Program-made: the position numbers and the translations under genes
Part shown: positions 44,314 to 51,549 of the stretch, piece after piece
Numbering within the stretch: position 1 is the first letter of the stretch
Layout of the letters: each line of letters starts with the position of its first letter
Assembly: GCF_001610875.1 (NCBI RefSeq)
Contig: NZ_CP011272.1
Span: 1,469,988 to 1,533,987, forward strand
Source: Pirellula sp. SH-Sr6A
GTDB lineage: Bacteria; Planctomycetota; Planctomycetia; Pirellulales; Pirellulaceae
Reading direction: 5' to 3'
Length of the DNA: 64,000 bases
Notes under the pieces: generated by a model
Databases searched by the model: none
What the model was told of the DNA's origin: nothing
What the model saw: the letters and a program-made list of their open reading frames with translations, nothing else

Positions 44314-46398
44314 CTAATCCTTCATCCCTTCGCGTTCCTCACGCTTCTTTTCTTTCGCGATCTTCACGAGTTCCCCGGTGTTCTTCGCCGTGGATTCCAT
44401 CGCGGTATTCCTGCCTAATCCGGATAGCATCGAACCGAGTGCTGAGAACGTTCCGGAATTCGGTGCACCACCCTTTACCGCACCCGTTGCTCCTGCAAGG
44501 AGTGCCTGCGGGCCTCCCGCCATTTGCTCTGCGCTCGCTTCTTTTCTCTCTCGTTCCGCATTGGCGGCATTGAGTGCGTTGTTAAGAGCTTCCTGGGCCT
44601 GCCGGGCCTTATCTCCGAGAGTATTCAAACCTTGCTCGGCTGCCGCTTGGTTGGCCTCTTGTTGGTATTGATTCAACTCGTCTTGCAGCTTCTTCTCCGC
44701 AGCGGCTCGTTGGCCCATATTGCTAAGGTTCGCGGCGTCACGTCGTCTCATGCTGGCGTTGTAGGCCTTGTCATCTTCTCGTTGGGCTTGGGCCTGCATT
44801 TCCGAGAGGACATTTCCGATCCCTTGACCGTTGAAGCTTTCTCGAACTGTATTGAAGAGGTCTTTCTTACCGATGTACTCAAAGATGGGTTCGAGGTAGC
44901 CGAGCAAATCATAGAACCGTTGGCCAATCCAAACGATGGATTGTGCGATGCCAAACACCATCGTGCGAAAGGCAGTGCGCATCCCCCACACGATGCCATC
45001 CCAAACCGTCCCCATACCGGTAGCTGCCATGTCCCAAAAGAACTTGATTCCATTCCACGCCTTCAAGACCGTCAAACGAACGTTGCCCATGGCGATGGCT
45101 GCCATCAGGTCCCATCGCCCTGCGAGAATTGCTTTACCGATGGAGCCAGTCGCTTCCCATACCCCACCGAGCAACGAATCGAGAGCAGTCCAAGCGAGAG
45201 CTTGAAACCCAGCCCAAGCGATCGCGGCAGCACCTTCAATATCGCCGGATCGCATCGCGGCCACGATTCCGTTGAAAGTACTTGTAAAGATCCCCCATAG
45301 AACCATTAGTGCGTCAATCGCAGGCTGGATAAATGCGATCAGCGGAGCCAATAGGATGGCCAACTCGGACCGAAACGAATAGGCGGCGACAGCCAGCCCC
45401 ACGAGGATGCCGATGAGAATTCCCATCGGGCTCAGAACAAATGCGGCCACGGCAACCAGTGACCCGATTGCGGAGCCAATCAGCCCGACAGCGAACGATG
45501 CTCCCATGATGACAGCACCGAGCCCCATGAATGCCCCCGCAACCGAGACGACCACGAGAGCCACGGTACCAATCGTTTGGAACAACTCCCCATTCTTCTC
45601 CACGAAGTTGGTGATGACCTTCGAAAGCGTGATTCCAATCTGGGTGAATGTCTTCAGCGTTGGGAGCATTGCATTGCCAAGTGCCCGAGCAACGATCGCG
45701 GCATTATCCATCAACGTGGAGAACAACCCGGTGAGTGTCGCGGACTGCTTCTGCATCATCCCATTGAACCGACCACCGGGCCCGGAAGCGGAAGCAAAAG
45801 CCGTGGCGAGCATTCGAGAGGAGATTTGACCTGCTTCCATTTCCTCGGAAAGCTTGGCCATAGATTTGCCAGTGATCCGCGAAATCTCCTGAAGTGGATT
45901 GAAACCGGCTTCAATCATCTGATTGACTTCCTGGCCCATCAGACGACCTTTACCCATGACTTGGCCAAATGCGAGAGCGAGGCGGGAAAAACGCTCGGCA
46001 TCTCCTCCCGATACATCTCCGAGATTCCTAAGCGTTGGTAACAGGGCGTCGGCGCTCACCCCAAAATTGAGCAACGTTTGTGCACCGTCTTTGAGTTGGT
46101 CGAATGTGAATGGGGTTTCAGCCCCCAACTGCTCGATCTCTTTGAGCTTCTTCTCAGCGAGGTTTGCATCGCCGAGGAACACCGCAAAGGATGTCTTCGT
46201 TTGCTCCATGTTGGCAGCGAGCTTGATGGGCCATGCGAGCGCAGCCCCCATCCCGGCGCCAATGACACCGCCACTCGTTGCCATCATGGTACCGAACTGT
46301 CGTAGTCGTTTCTCAGCTACTTTGAGGCCCTGCTGCATGCGGTCTCGAATACTCAAGAGGACGTGAGCTCTACCCGCTTCTATGTCTTTGGCTGCCAT
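44314..46398 (-). CDS. Tail tape measure protein
   Basis: A 694-aa protein. The N-terminus has helices and RDRMQQGLKVAEKRLRQFG, then the conserved start MGAALAWPIKLAANMEQTK and the tape-measure pattern TPFTFDQLKDGAQTLLNFGV, MGQEVNQMIEAGFNPLQEIS. A hydrophobic helical stretch (about 265-360) with several membrane-like segments follows, as usual. The C-terminal third is Ala/Glu/Gln coiled coil. It sets tail length and may help DNA cross the membrane. The longest gene of the leftward tail operon. Confidence 0.88.
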   Translation of the reverse strand: MAAKDIEAGRAHVLLSIRDRMQQGLKVAEKRLRQFGTMMATSGGVIGAGMGAALAWPIKLAANMEQTKTSFAVFLGDANLAEKKLKEIEQLGAETPFTFDQLKDGAQTLLNFGVSADALLPTLRNLGDVSGGDAERFSRLALAFGQVMGKGRLMGQEVNQMIEAGFNPLQEISRITGKSMAKLSEEMEAGQISSRMLATAFASASGPGGRFNGMMQKQSATLTGLFSTLMDNAAIVARALGNAMLPTLKTFTQIGITLSKVITNFVEKNGELFQTIGTVALVVVSVAGAFMGLGAVIMGASFAVGLIGSAIGSLVAVAAFVLSPMGILIGILVGLAVAAYSFRSELAILLAPLIAFIQPAIDALMVLWGIFTSTFNGIVAAMRSGDIEGAAAIAWAGFQALAWTALDSLLGGVWEATGSIGKAILAGRWDLMAAIAMGNVRLTVLKAWNGIKFFWDMAATGMGTVWDGIVWGMRTAFRTMVFGIAQSIVWIGQRFYDLLGYLEPIFEYIGKKDLFNTVRESFNGQGIGNVLSEMQAQAQREDDKAYNASMRRRDAANLSNMGQRAAAEKKLQDELNQYQQEANQAAAEQGLNTLGDKARQAQEALNNALNAANAERERKEASAEQMAGGPQALLAGATGAVKGGAPNSGTFSALGSMLSGLGRNTAMESTAKNTGELVKIAKEKKREEREGMKD

Positions 46399-46410
46399 CG
46401 AATTCGATTC

Positions 46411-46974
46411 CTATCTGGTGACCCAGAGATTTCCAATGGTGCCCGCTTTGATTTCTGCGTCCAACGCGGGCCCCATGAATGGACGAGGTTCATAACGAGC
46501 CATGTAATGGACCTTTTCAGCGTCCTTCCAACGTTCCCCTTTTCGATCACCGTACAGCCACACACCCGATATCGAACTGGTTCTCTCTCCTGTGAGCCTC
46601 GTTTTGGTGACCATCGAAGTACCGCCCTTTTCGAGCAGCTCGGGGACGGTCCTGCGGTTGGACCGCTTTAGCCTGGCACTCGGTACCACACGAGGACCGA
46701 TGACAACGGATTCCCAATCCTTGCTGAGAAAGAACAGGATGTTGCGAAGGTTTGCGAACGAATCTCGCGAACGAACGCTCGGAGGTTCTCCCGGCTTCGA
46801 AACTCGCTTTCGGCGGCGAAGAATGGCCGTGCGTGCTCTCTGCCGAATGAACGCCCCGGCCTTCGACAACCGTTTATGATTCTCTGCCGTTATCGCGTTG
46901 ATAACTCGAGCGCGATCGAAGAAGAGATCTTTCGCGCTCGCGTGGATATTGAACTCGGACGCTATCTTTGCCAT
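46411..46974 (-). CDS. HK97 gp10-like tail/head-tail protein, 187 aa
   Basis: The middle has KAGAFIRQRARTAILRRRKR, then a KPGEPP loop, and the end has RYEPRPFMGPALDAE, the pattern of gp10/gpZ-like head-tail connection proteins (a helical Arg-rich region and the final RPFMxPA motif). It normally lies between head completion and tail tube genes. Here it is in the leftward operon just upstream of the tape measure. Confidence 0.7.
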   Translation of the reverse strand: MAKIASEFNIHASAKDLFFDRARVINAITAENHKRLSKAGAFIRQRARTAILRRRKRVSKPGEPPSVRSRDSFANLRNILFFLSKDWESVVIGPRVVPSARLKRSNRRTVPELLEKGGTSMVTKTRLTGERTSSISGVWLYGDRKGERWKDAEKVHYMARYEPRPFMGPALDAEIKAGTIGNLWVTR

Positions 46975-46977
46975 CGG

Positions 46978-47226
46978 TCAGGCGACCTTTCCACGTCTCT
47001 TCAGACGCTCGTATTCGTGTTCGATCGCAATGGACCCGTATTCACTGCGACGTTTCCGATACGGATTCAAATCAAACGGATGCACGGATTCCGTGCAATG
47101 AATGACCTGCAACATCGCGATCCGATCCCACGATTCTCTTTGATACGCGAGGTACATCGTTCGCAACTCGCGAGCACTGTAAGGGCCGGGATCCACTTGA
47201 AGAATCCCAGACCATTCGAAAATCAT
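46978..47226 (-). CDS. Small tail-assembly protein, 82 aa
   Basis: It starts at ATG 47226 in an ATGA overlap with the 180-aa gene. MIFEWSGILQVDPGPYSARE looks like the N-terminus of small phage tail proteins known as GpT-like or DUF-type tail assembly chaperones (W-x-x-L and PxPYSxRELR). A longer frame upstream would duplicate the 180-aa gene region, so I use this start. Confidence 0.6.
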   Translation of the reverse strand: MIFEWSGILQVDPGPYSARELRTMYLAYQRESWDRIAMLQVIHCTESVHPFDLNPYRKRRSEYGSIAIEHEYERLKRRGKVA

Positions 47227-47765
47227 CTTCCAGCACTGTCTAGCAAGCTTCCGGGCTTTGCCTCGAGCGCGTCGAATTCGGCGTTCATTCGCTCGATCGC
47301 TTCGCGTTCCATTCTGCTGGCCAGTTTCTGCGTCCGCTGATCGGCGATCGCTGCGGCCTGTTCCATGATCCGATTCGCCGATTCCATTGCCCGCTCGGCC
47401 ACGACGGCGTAATGCTTGTGGCCGAGACGGCGGAAAAAATCGGCAAAGGAGTACTCGATCGAGGACTGCATGGATGTAAACGAATGCTCTTCCTGCGTCA
47501 GCAGATCGGAGAATTGCTCGTAGCACATCCCTTTATGCTGCCACTCATCTCGCATCATCTCGGCGACGAATTCGATCAGCGAGAGTGGTGATGAGAACAG
47601 CTTTTTAACCGTTTCGGGGTTTAGAACGTCGATTCCATCCCCTTTTAGACGTCGAGCTTTGGAAATGGTGATTCGGAAATCCCACTTTGATCCTGCAGCA
47701 TCGGTCCAGGTAGTTGTTCGGAGAGAATCGGGTCGGGGTTCGACGGTGTCAATTGATTGAGACAT
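47223..47765 (-). CDS. Putative tail assembly chaperone, 180 aa
   Basis: Helical protein (MRDEWQHKGMCYEQFSDLL, then SIEYSFADFFRRLGHKHYAV). It precedes the 82-aa gene and the gp10-like and tape measure genes, the usual place of tail assembly chaperones. A long coiled coil with Arg and Glu closes it. I found no clear slippery sequence for a programmed frameshift between this gene and the 82-aa gene. Assigned from position. Confidence 0.6.
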   Translation of the reverse strand: MSQSIDTVEPRPDSLRTTTWTDAAGSKWDFRITISKARRLKGDGIDVLNPETVKKLFSSPLSLIEFVAEMMRDEWQHKGMCYEQFSDLLTQEEHSFTSMQSSIEYSFADFFRRLGHKHYAVVAERAMESANRIMEQAAAIADQRTQKLASRMEREAIERMNAEFDALEAKPGSLLDSAGR

Positions 47766-47917
47766 GCTTCGGCAATCTTGTCGTGCACAGGTAACGCGAC
47801 TTCGTCCCCGTAACCCTCATGGGCCTTGACCGTATTCCGAATGGCGATCCCGTGATCGAGCTTTGGGTCGATGGTCTTTTCAATTGAACGGAGTTGGCCG
47901 AGGGTAACGGTTTGCAT
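47645..47917 (-). CDS. Small protein overlapping the tail chaperone start, 90 aa
   Basis: A frame from ATG 47917 that overlaps the start of the 180-aa gene by 121 bp. Its first 50 residues (MQTVTLGQLRSIEKTIDPKL, then VHDKIAEACLNQL) look like real protein. The part inside the overlap is Pro/Ser-rich. It would be the first gene of the tail operon. A weak ribosome site and long overlap keep this uncertain. Confidence 0.4.
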   Translation of the reverse strand: MQTVTLGQLRSIEKTIDPKLDHGIAIRNTVKAHEGYGDEVALPVHDKIAEACLNQLTPSNPDPILSEQLPGPMLQDQSGISESPFPKLDV

Positions 47918-47957
47918 GATGTCGCCATGTGCGAAGTGGATGGATCTCTAAGAATAA

Positions 47958-48017
47958 ATTCGCAAGGTTGAGCCGAAGGCATCCAACCTCGCGAATACAC
48001 CACGTTGGACGAACGTG
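47958..48017. promoter_or_regulatory. Paired hairpins in the divergent late promoter gap
   Basis: ATTCGCAAGGTTG (47958-47970) pairs with CAACCTCGCGAAT (47984-47996); between them GCC-GAA-GGC can fold further. Next, CCACGTT (from 47999) pairs with AACGTGG. They lie in the 320-bp gap between the leftward tail operon and the rightward lysis operon. A role as operators or as leader RNA structures for one or both operons is likely. The gap also holds a micro-ORF at 48036. Confidence 0.5.
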
Positions 48018-48035
48018 GCCAACAACGGAGGAGTC

Positions 48036-48104
48036 ATGCCTAGACCATCTCACGAATCGCATGTGGTGTCCCCTCGGGCTGAAGACTCCGTCGTTAGAAA
48101 GTAA
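48036..48104 (+). CDS. Possible micro-ORF with a strong ribosome site, 22 aa
   Basis: ATG 48036 is preceded by GGAGGAG, the best Shine-Dalgarno in the neighbourhood, and is followed by 22 codons (MPRPSHESHV...) and TAA at 48102-48104. It lies 135 bp before the first lysis-operon gene. It could be a leader peptide that controls downstream translation, or a chance match. Confidence 0.3.
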   Translation: MPRPSHESHVVSPRAEDSVVRK

Positions 48105-48239
48105 CTCCGCAGTGCGCACCGCGATGATGCGCCGATATGGTCCGCTGCTAGGATGGGACCCGTCACGCGGGCGGAAAAGCATGATGCAGCGAATGGATTC
48201 GCTCCGCCCGCGTTCTTCAAACTCGATAGGGCACACAGG

Positions 48240-48668
48240 ATGGATGCGAAATCGGCTTTCTGGGCAGCAATCAACTACCTGGCGAAGAACCGCTTTGATC
48301 GCGAACAGCTACCACCTGGCGAAGCCGAAGTCGAGCTCACCGTATCGGGCACAGTTCGAGCAAAGGGACTTCGCAAGAAGGCCATCTCAGAATCCTTCGT
48401 TGGAAAGCTGAACATCGCGGAGGATCAAACCTCCGCATGCTCCAGTGCTCCTAACGCGGCCCATCTGATCGCGTTATTGCTCGCCGATCATCCCAATGCT
48501 GAGCGAGCATTGCAAAACGTCGAGGCCTACTTCGCACAGCACAAAGCCCTCAAGGCTGTTGGGGCGGAAAAGATCGCGGCTATCGACCTGGTGCTAAAGC
48601 GTCTACGCCAGGTCGCAAATGTTACTAAGTCTGGATCCATCACCTTTAAGGTTCTAACCAATGAATGA
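48240..48668 (+). CDS. Hypothetical phage protein, 142 aa
   Basis: I start at ATG 48240 (AGGG 8 bases upstream); a start at 48153 would add 29 residues with no ribosome site. The sequence is helical with DAKSAFWAAINYLAKNRFDR, a small strand pair (VELTVSGTVRAKG) and HLIALLLADHPNAERALQNV. No family recognised. The stop overlaps the holin-like ATG. Confidence 0.6.
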   Translation: MDAKSAFWAAINYLAKNRFDREQLPPGEAEVELTVSGTVRAKGLRKKAISESFVGKLNIAEDQTSACSSAPNAAHLIALLLADHPNAERALQNVEAYFAQHKALKAVGAEKIAAIDLVLKRLRQVANVTKSGSITFKVLTNE

Positions 48669-48909
48669 TGCCATCGCTTCCATTCTCAAATCTCGTCGCG
48701 CTTGGGCTCTCATTGTCGGGGTTCTCGTCGTGGTCTTCCAATCCAAAACAGGGATGACGCCTGACCAGGTCCAAGCGATCTGGCAAACGATGTTGGCCTA
48801 CGCAGGGATCGAGACCATTCGGTCCTCGAAAGACGGATCTCTTCCGATTCTTGAACTGCTCCGGTCACTCTTGGATTCGAAAAAGCCGGATCCTCCAGCA
48901 CTGAGTTAA
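48661..48909 (+). CDS. Holin-like protein, one transmembrane helix
   Basis: An 82-aa protein with one strong membrane segment (RAWALIVGVLVVVFQSKTG, residues 13-31) after a short charged N-terminus and before an acidic/helical tail. Size, charge and position before the peptidase gene fit a class of small holins or pinholins. It is the first of three consecutive genes with membrane segments. Function inferred. Confidence 0.6.
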   Translation: MNDAIASILKSRRAWALIVGVLVVVFQSKTGMTPDQVQAIWQTMLAYAGIETIRSSKDGSLPILELLRSLLDSKKPDPPALS

Positions 48910-48957
48910 GCAACTCAGCCCGAACAATTTCATCTTCGTTCCGAGCGGATCACCACG

Positions 48958-49275
48958 ATGGCCACCCTACGACGACTGCAAAAAATCCGCCTGCGACATA
49001 TTGCACGCGAGAAGTGGAATCGCCATTGCGAGTCTGCCAGAGTTCCATCCGCTGCTGAATTCGAAGGAGAGTTTGGAACCGAAACCCAGCATCCTCTCAT
49101 CGTCGCCGTGAAGAAGGATCCAAGAGTCGCTGGGATGGATGTCGAGACGATCTTGTTAATGCTTCAGCTCGCATGGTTGCTTTACCAAGTATGGTCACGG
49201 TGGAAGCAACCCGAACCATCCACCGTGATCGATGCGGAGGAATGGCGAGTCATGGGAGAATCGATCGATGACTAA
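48958..49275 (+). CDS. Membrane-associated phage protein, 105 aa
   Basis: The first 40 residues are basic and helical (RRLQKIRLRHIAREKWNRH). A membrane-like helix ILLMLQLAWLLYQVWSRW lies at about residues 65-82. The tail is acidic. It overlaps the next gene by 8 bp. Likely a lysis accessory such as an antiholin or spanin-like part; no family. Confidence 0.55.
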   Translation: MATLRRLQKIRLRHIAREKWNRHCESARVPSAAEFEGEFGTETQHPLIVAVKKDPRVAGMDVETILLMLQLAWLLYQVWSRWKQPEPSTVIDAEEWRVMGESIDD

Positions 49276-49690
49276 AGCATCACAGCCGGTCTCTCCCATC
49301 GCGATCATTGTCCCGATTGCGATCGCAATCCTTTTTTTGCGCTCGCTACCCGAATCGTCCGCCCCAGGACCTCTCCCCACTCCCGACAACGTACCGATCG
49401 CCAAGACGATTGAGGACGAAACCGTGGAGATGATGCGTCGAACGAGCGAGGGCTATCGCCGGGTGTTCGCCGATGCGGCCGTAGAGATTGGAACCGCGAT
49501 CAAAACGGAAGAGCAGCTGCTCCGTTTCCTCGCCGAAAAAACCAAAGCGGTTCGAGAGGAGGCCAAGAGTGGCTTCGACAATGCGTTTGAAAAGGCAATG
49601 CCTTTTCAAGGTGAAATCCCGGAAGAGAAGTACGACCAGGCTCGTGCTGTACTCGAGCGCGTTTCCAAAGCCTTCCCGAGGATCAAATAA
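49268..49690 (+). CDS. Membrane-anchored phage protein, 140 aa
   Basis: ATG 49268 overlaps the previous stop. Residues 12-25 (IAIIVPIAIAILFL) form an N-terminal membrane anchor with short cytoplasmic tail, followed by a Pro-rich hinge and a long amphipathic helix (RFLAEKTKAVREEAKSGFDN). This is the plan of an inner-membrane spanin, but there is no known signature. The papain-like peptidase gene begins 2 bp after its stop. Confidence 0.55.
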   Translation: MTKASQPVSPIAIIVPIAIAILFLRSLPESSAPGPLPTPDNVPIAKTIEDETVEMMRRTSEGYRRVFADAAVEIGTAIKTEEQLLRFLAEKTKAVREEAKSGFDNAFEKAMPFQGEIPEEKYDQARAVLERVSKAFPRIK

Positions 49691-49692
49691 TC

Positions 49693-50517
49693 ATGACCGT
49701 ATTCACCGGCTATGCGATCCAGCGCGAGAGACGTGAGGAAATCCGATCGACGGCGATCAACCTGCCGTTCACCGTCCGTGATTACACTCCGCCCGAGGAA
49801 ATCGACCCGCGTCAACTGGTACGACACGATCTGCAGGGCAACATGGGATCGTGTGGCGGATTCGGTAGCACGAATTGCGGGGAACGCCTGTTCATCTACG
49901 CAATGGGTGAAAGCAAGTACTCGGCCGAGCGACAATTTTCGCCGTTGTTCCAATACCTCGAAGCTCAACGCTTCGATGATCTCATTGGTCGAGACGATGG
50001 ATCCACAATCGCGGGACATCTCCGAGCAGCTCGCGAGGTAGGCTACTGCCCCCTCCGGCTTTGCCCTTACGTCACCCCGTATCCGCGTAACGCCAGGTCC
50101 TTAATAACGGCGGAGATGCGAAAGGCTGCGGAGCCATACCGGATTCAGTCTCACACCTGGTGTGAGTCCTACGACGATTGCTTCAACTACCTCGCATCGC
50201 GAGTCGGAACTCTGTTGTTCGGTACCTCTTGGAACGACTCGTTCTACGCGCCCAATGGACAACTCGAGCGCGTGCGTTTCACTCGCTTCGACGGTGGCCA
50301 CGCATACGCAGTGCTCGGTTACTCCAAGCGAAAAGACTCGCGTGGCAGGAACTATCTCTGGCGACTCAATTCGCACCAGGACTCCTACACGGAGATATCA
50401 CCTGCTGCCATCGATCAAATGTGCGCTCACCCCTACACCGCAATCGTAGGTATGAGCGATCTCTCAACCCCACGACCTCGTAACGTCGATTTCTCGAAAG
50501 AAAGTGTGATTGGATGA
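49693..50517 (+). CDS. Papain-like (C1) cysteine peptidase
   Basis: A 274-aa protein. LQGNMGSCGGFGSTNC carries the nucleophile Cys54 in the papain context Gly-Ser-Cys-Gly. GGHAYAVLGY supplies the His (about 202) and LWRLNSH the Asn (about 224), so the triad is complete. No signal peptide or propeptide is visible. It is found between membrane proteins and a lipoprotein, in the position of a phage endolysin, and could break peptide bonds of the cell wall or proteinaceous envelope. Planctomycete cell envelopes are unusual, which makes this choice of enzyme notable. Confidence 0.75.
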   Translation: MTVFTGYAIQRERREEIRSTAINLPFTVRDYTPPEEIDPRQLVRHDLQGNMGSCGGFGSTNCGERLFIYAMGESKYSAERQFSPLFQYLEAQRFDDLIGRDDGSTIAGHLRAAREVGYCPLRLCPYVTPYPRNARSLITAEMRKAAEPYRIQSHTWCESYDDCFNYLASRVGTLLFGTSWNDSFYAPNGQLERVRFTRFDGGHAYAVLGYSKRKDSRGRNYLWRLNSHQDSYTEISPAAIDQMCAHPYTAIVGMSDLSTPRPRNVDFSKESVIG

Positions 50518-51194
50518 AAACCAAACGAATGGGATGTAGCTCGGTACTTCTTGTCTTCGCATGCTTGGCACTGGGAATGTTTCTCGGCTGCCAGACCACC
50601 GCAGATTATCCGCGAGCTCCGGAGCCACCCCCAAGTCTCCCGGCTTCAGCAAAACAAGTCAGCTTCGATGTGCGACATATGACTTTCTCCCCGCTTAGCG
50701 AGGATGGCTCGATCGACATGTCACTTGTCACTGAAGCTCGCCTCGAGAAACCGCCCTCGTCGCCGGAACCCTCCCCATCACCAGATGGGAGCGGCAGTAA
50801 AAGCCCCCAGTCTGCATTCGACGAGCGCATTGATGCACTGGAGCAACAAAGCGTTGAAACCGATGGACGCCTCGACGATCTCGAGGCACGCGTCGATCAT
50901 CTCGAACGGCCGTCGGCGAATAAGACGATCGATCCGGAGGCTAACTTGGTTCCGTCGGTACCGAAATGGTCCGCTGTCGGAACGGGCACGAAAACGTATC
51001 AATCGCCAAAGGTGTGCCCACCGGAGGGCTGCCCGGTTCCTGGCCCATCAACGTCGGTTTCAACCTCACTCGAGAGAGTTCTCGAGACGAGGCCGGTAAA
51101 GTCGCCACGCGTGCAGTACTCCCAATGTCCCCCCGGTGGCTGCCCGCCCAAACAATCGACGGTGAAACGGTCTCGCTTCCTGCGTTGGAAGTGA
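50514..51194 (+). CDS. Lipoprotein with coiled coil, possible outer spanin
   Basis: A 226-aa protein. A signal segment (SSVLLVFACLALGMFLGC) ends in a lipobox with Cys26. A Pro-rich linker, a coiled coil (FDERIDALEQQSVETDGRLD, then LEARVDHLE) and a C-terminal part with two CPPxGCP repeats (CPPEGCP and CPPGGCP) follow. The ATG overlaps the peptidase stop. Outer-membrane lipoprotein next to membrane-anchored and peptidase genes suggests a spanin-like function. The Cys pairs may be disulphide bonded. Confidence 0.65.
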   Translation: MKTKRMGCSSVLLVFACLALGMFLGCQTTADYPRAPEPPPSLPASAKQVSFDVRHMTFSPLSEDGSIDMSLVTEARLEKPPSSPEPSPSPDGSGSKSPQSAFDERIDALEQQSVETDGRLDDLEARVDHLERPSANKTIDPEANLVPSVPKWSAVGTGTKTYQSPKVCPPEGCPVPGPSTSVSTSLERVLETRPVKSPRVQYSQCPPGGCPPKQSTVKRSRFLRWK

Positions 51195-51243
51195 TTCGTT
51201 TCGTCTTGAATGCCCGATGTCCACGCCTCCCAAGGTCCACGCC

Positions 51244-51537
51244 ATGGATTCTGCAATGAACTATCTCAACAACGGCTTAGCAGTCGTTGTCCTCATCGCC
51301 ATCGGCGTGGGAGCTTGGAAACTCGCCCACGTAGCGGGAGGCGCCATTTCGAATGGCTGCCGCAAAACCTTCGATGAGTTGATTCTGCCCCTGAAGGATT
51401 CCGCCATCAACCACTTGAAGCGAACCGATCAGACTTTGACTTCCGTTCAGGAAACCAATCAGGAGGTTTGTCAAAACCTTCGCGATATTCGTTCGATGGT
51501 GGGAGAAATCCACGAACGCGTTTGCTCCGAGAACTGA
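51244..51537 (+). CDS. Membrane protein with coiled coil, 97 aa
   Basis: I start at ATG 51244 (AAGG 10 bases upstream), nine codons inside a longer frame. NYLNNGLAVVVLIAIGVGAW is a membrane helix at the N-terminus, then a helical stretch TDQTLTSVQETNQEVCQNLR. It could belong to the lysis set or help terminase. No family. Confidence 0.55.
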   Translation: MDSAMNYLNNGLAVVVLIAIGVGAWKLAHVAGGAISNGCRKTFDELILPLKDSAINHLKRTDQTLTSVQETNQEVCQNLRDIRSMVGEIHERVCSEN

Positions 51538-51549
51538 TCCCGCAACAGC

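Noticed and set aside
46978-47526. 182-codon frame including the small tail gene
   Set aside because: Only the last 82 codons have protein character; the upstream part is antiphase to the 180-aa tail gene. Start moved to 47226.
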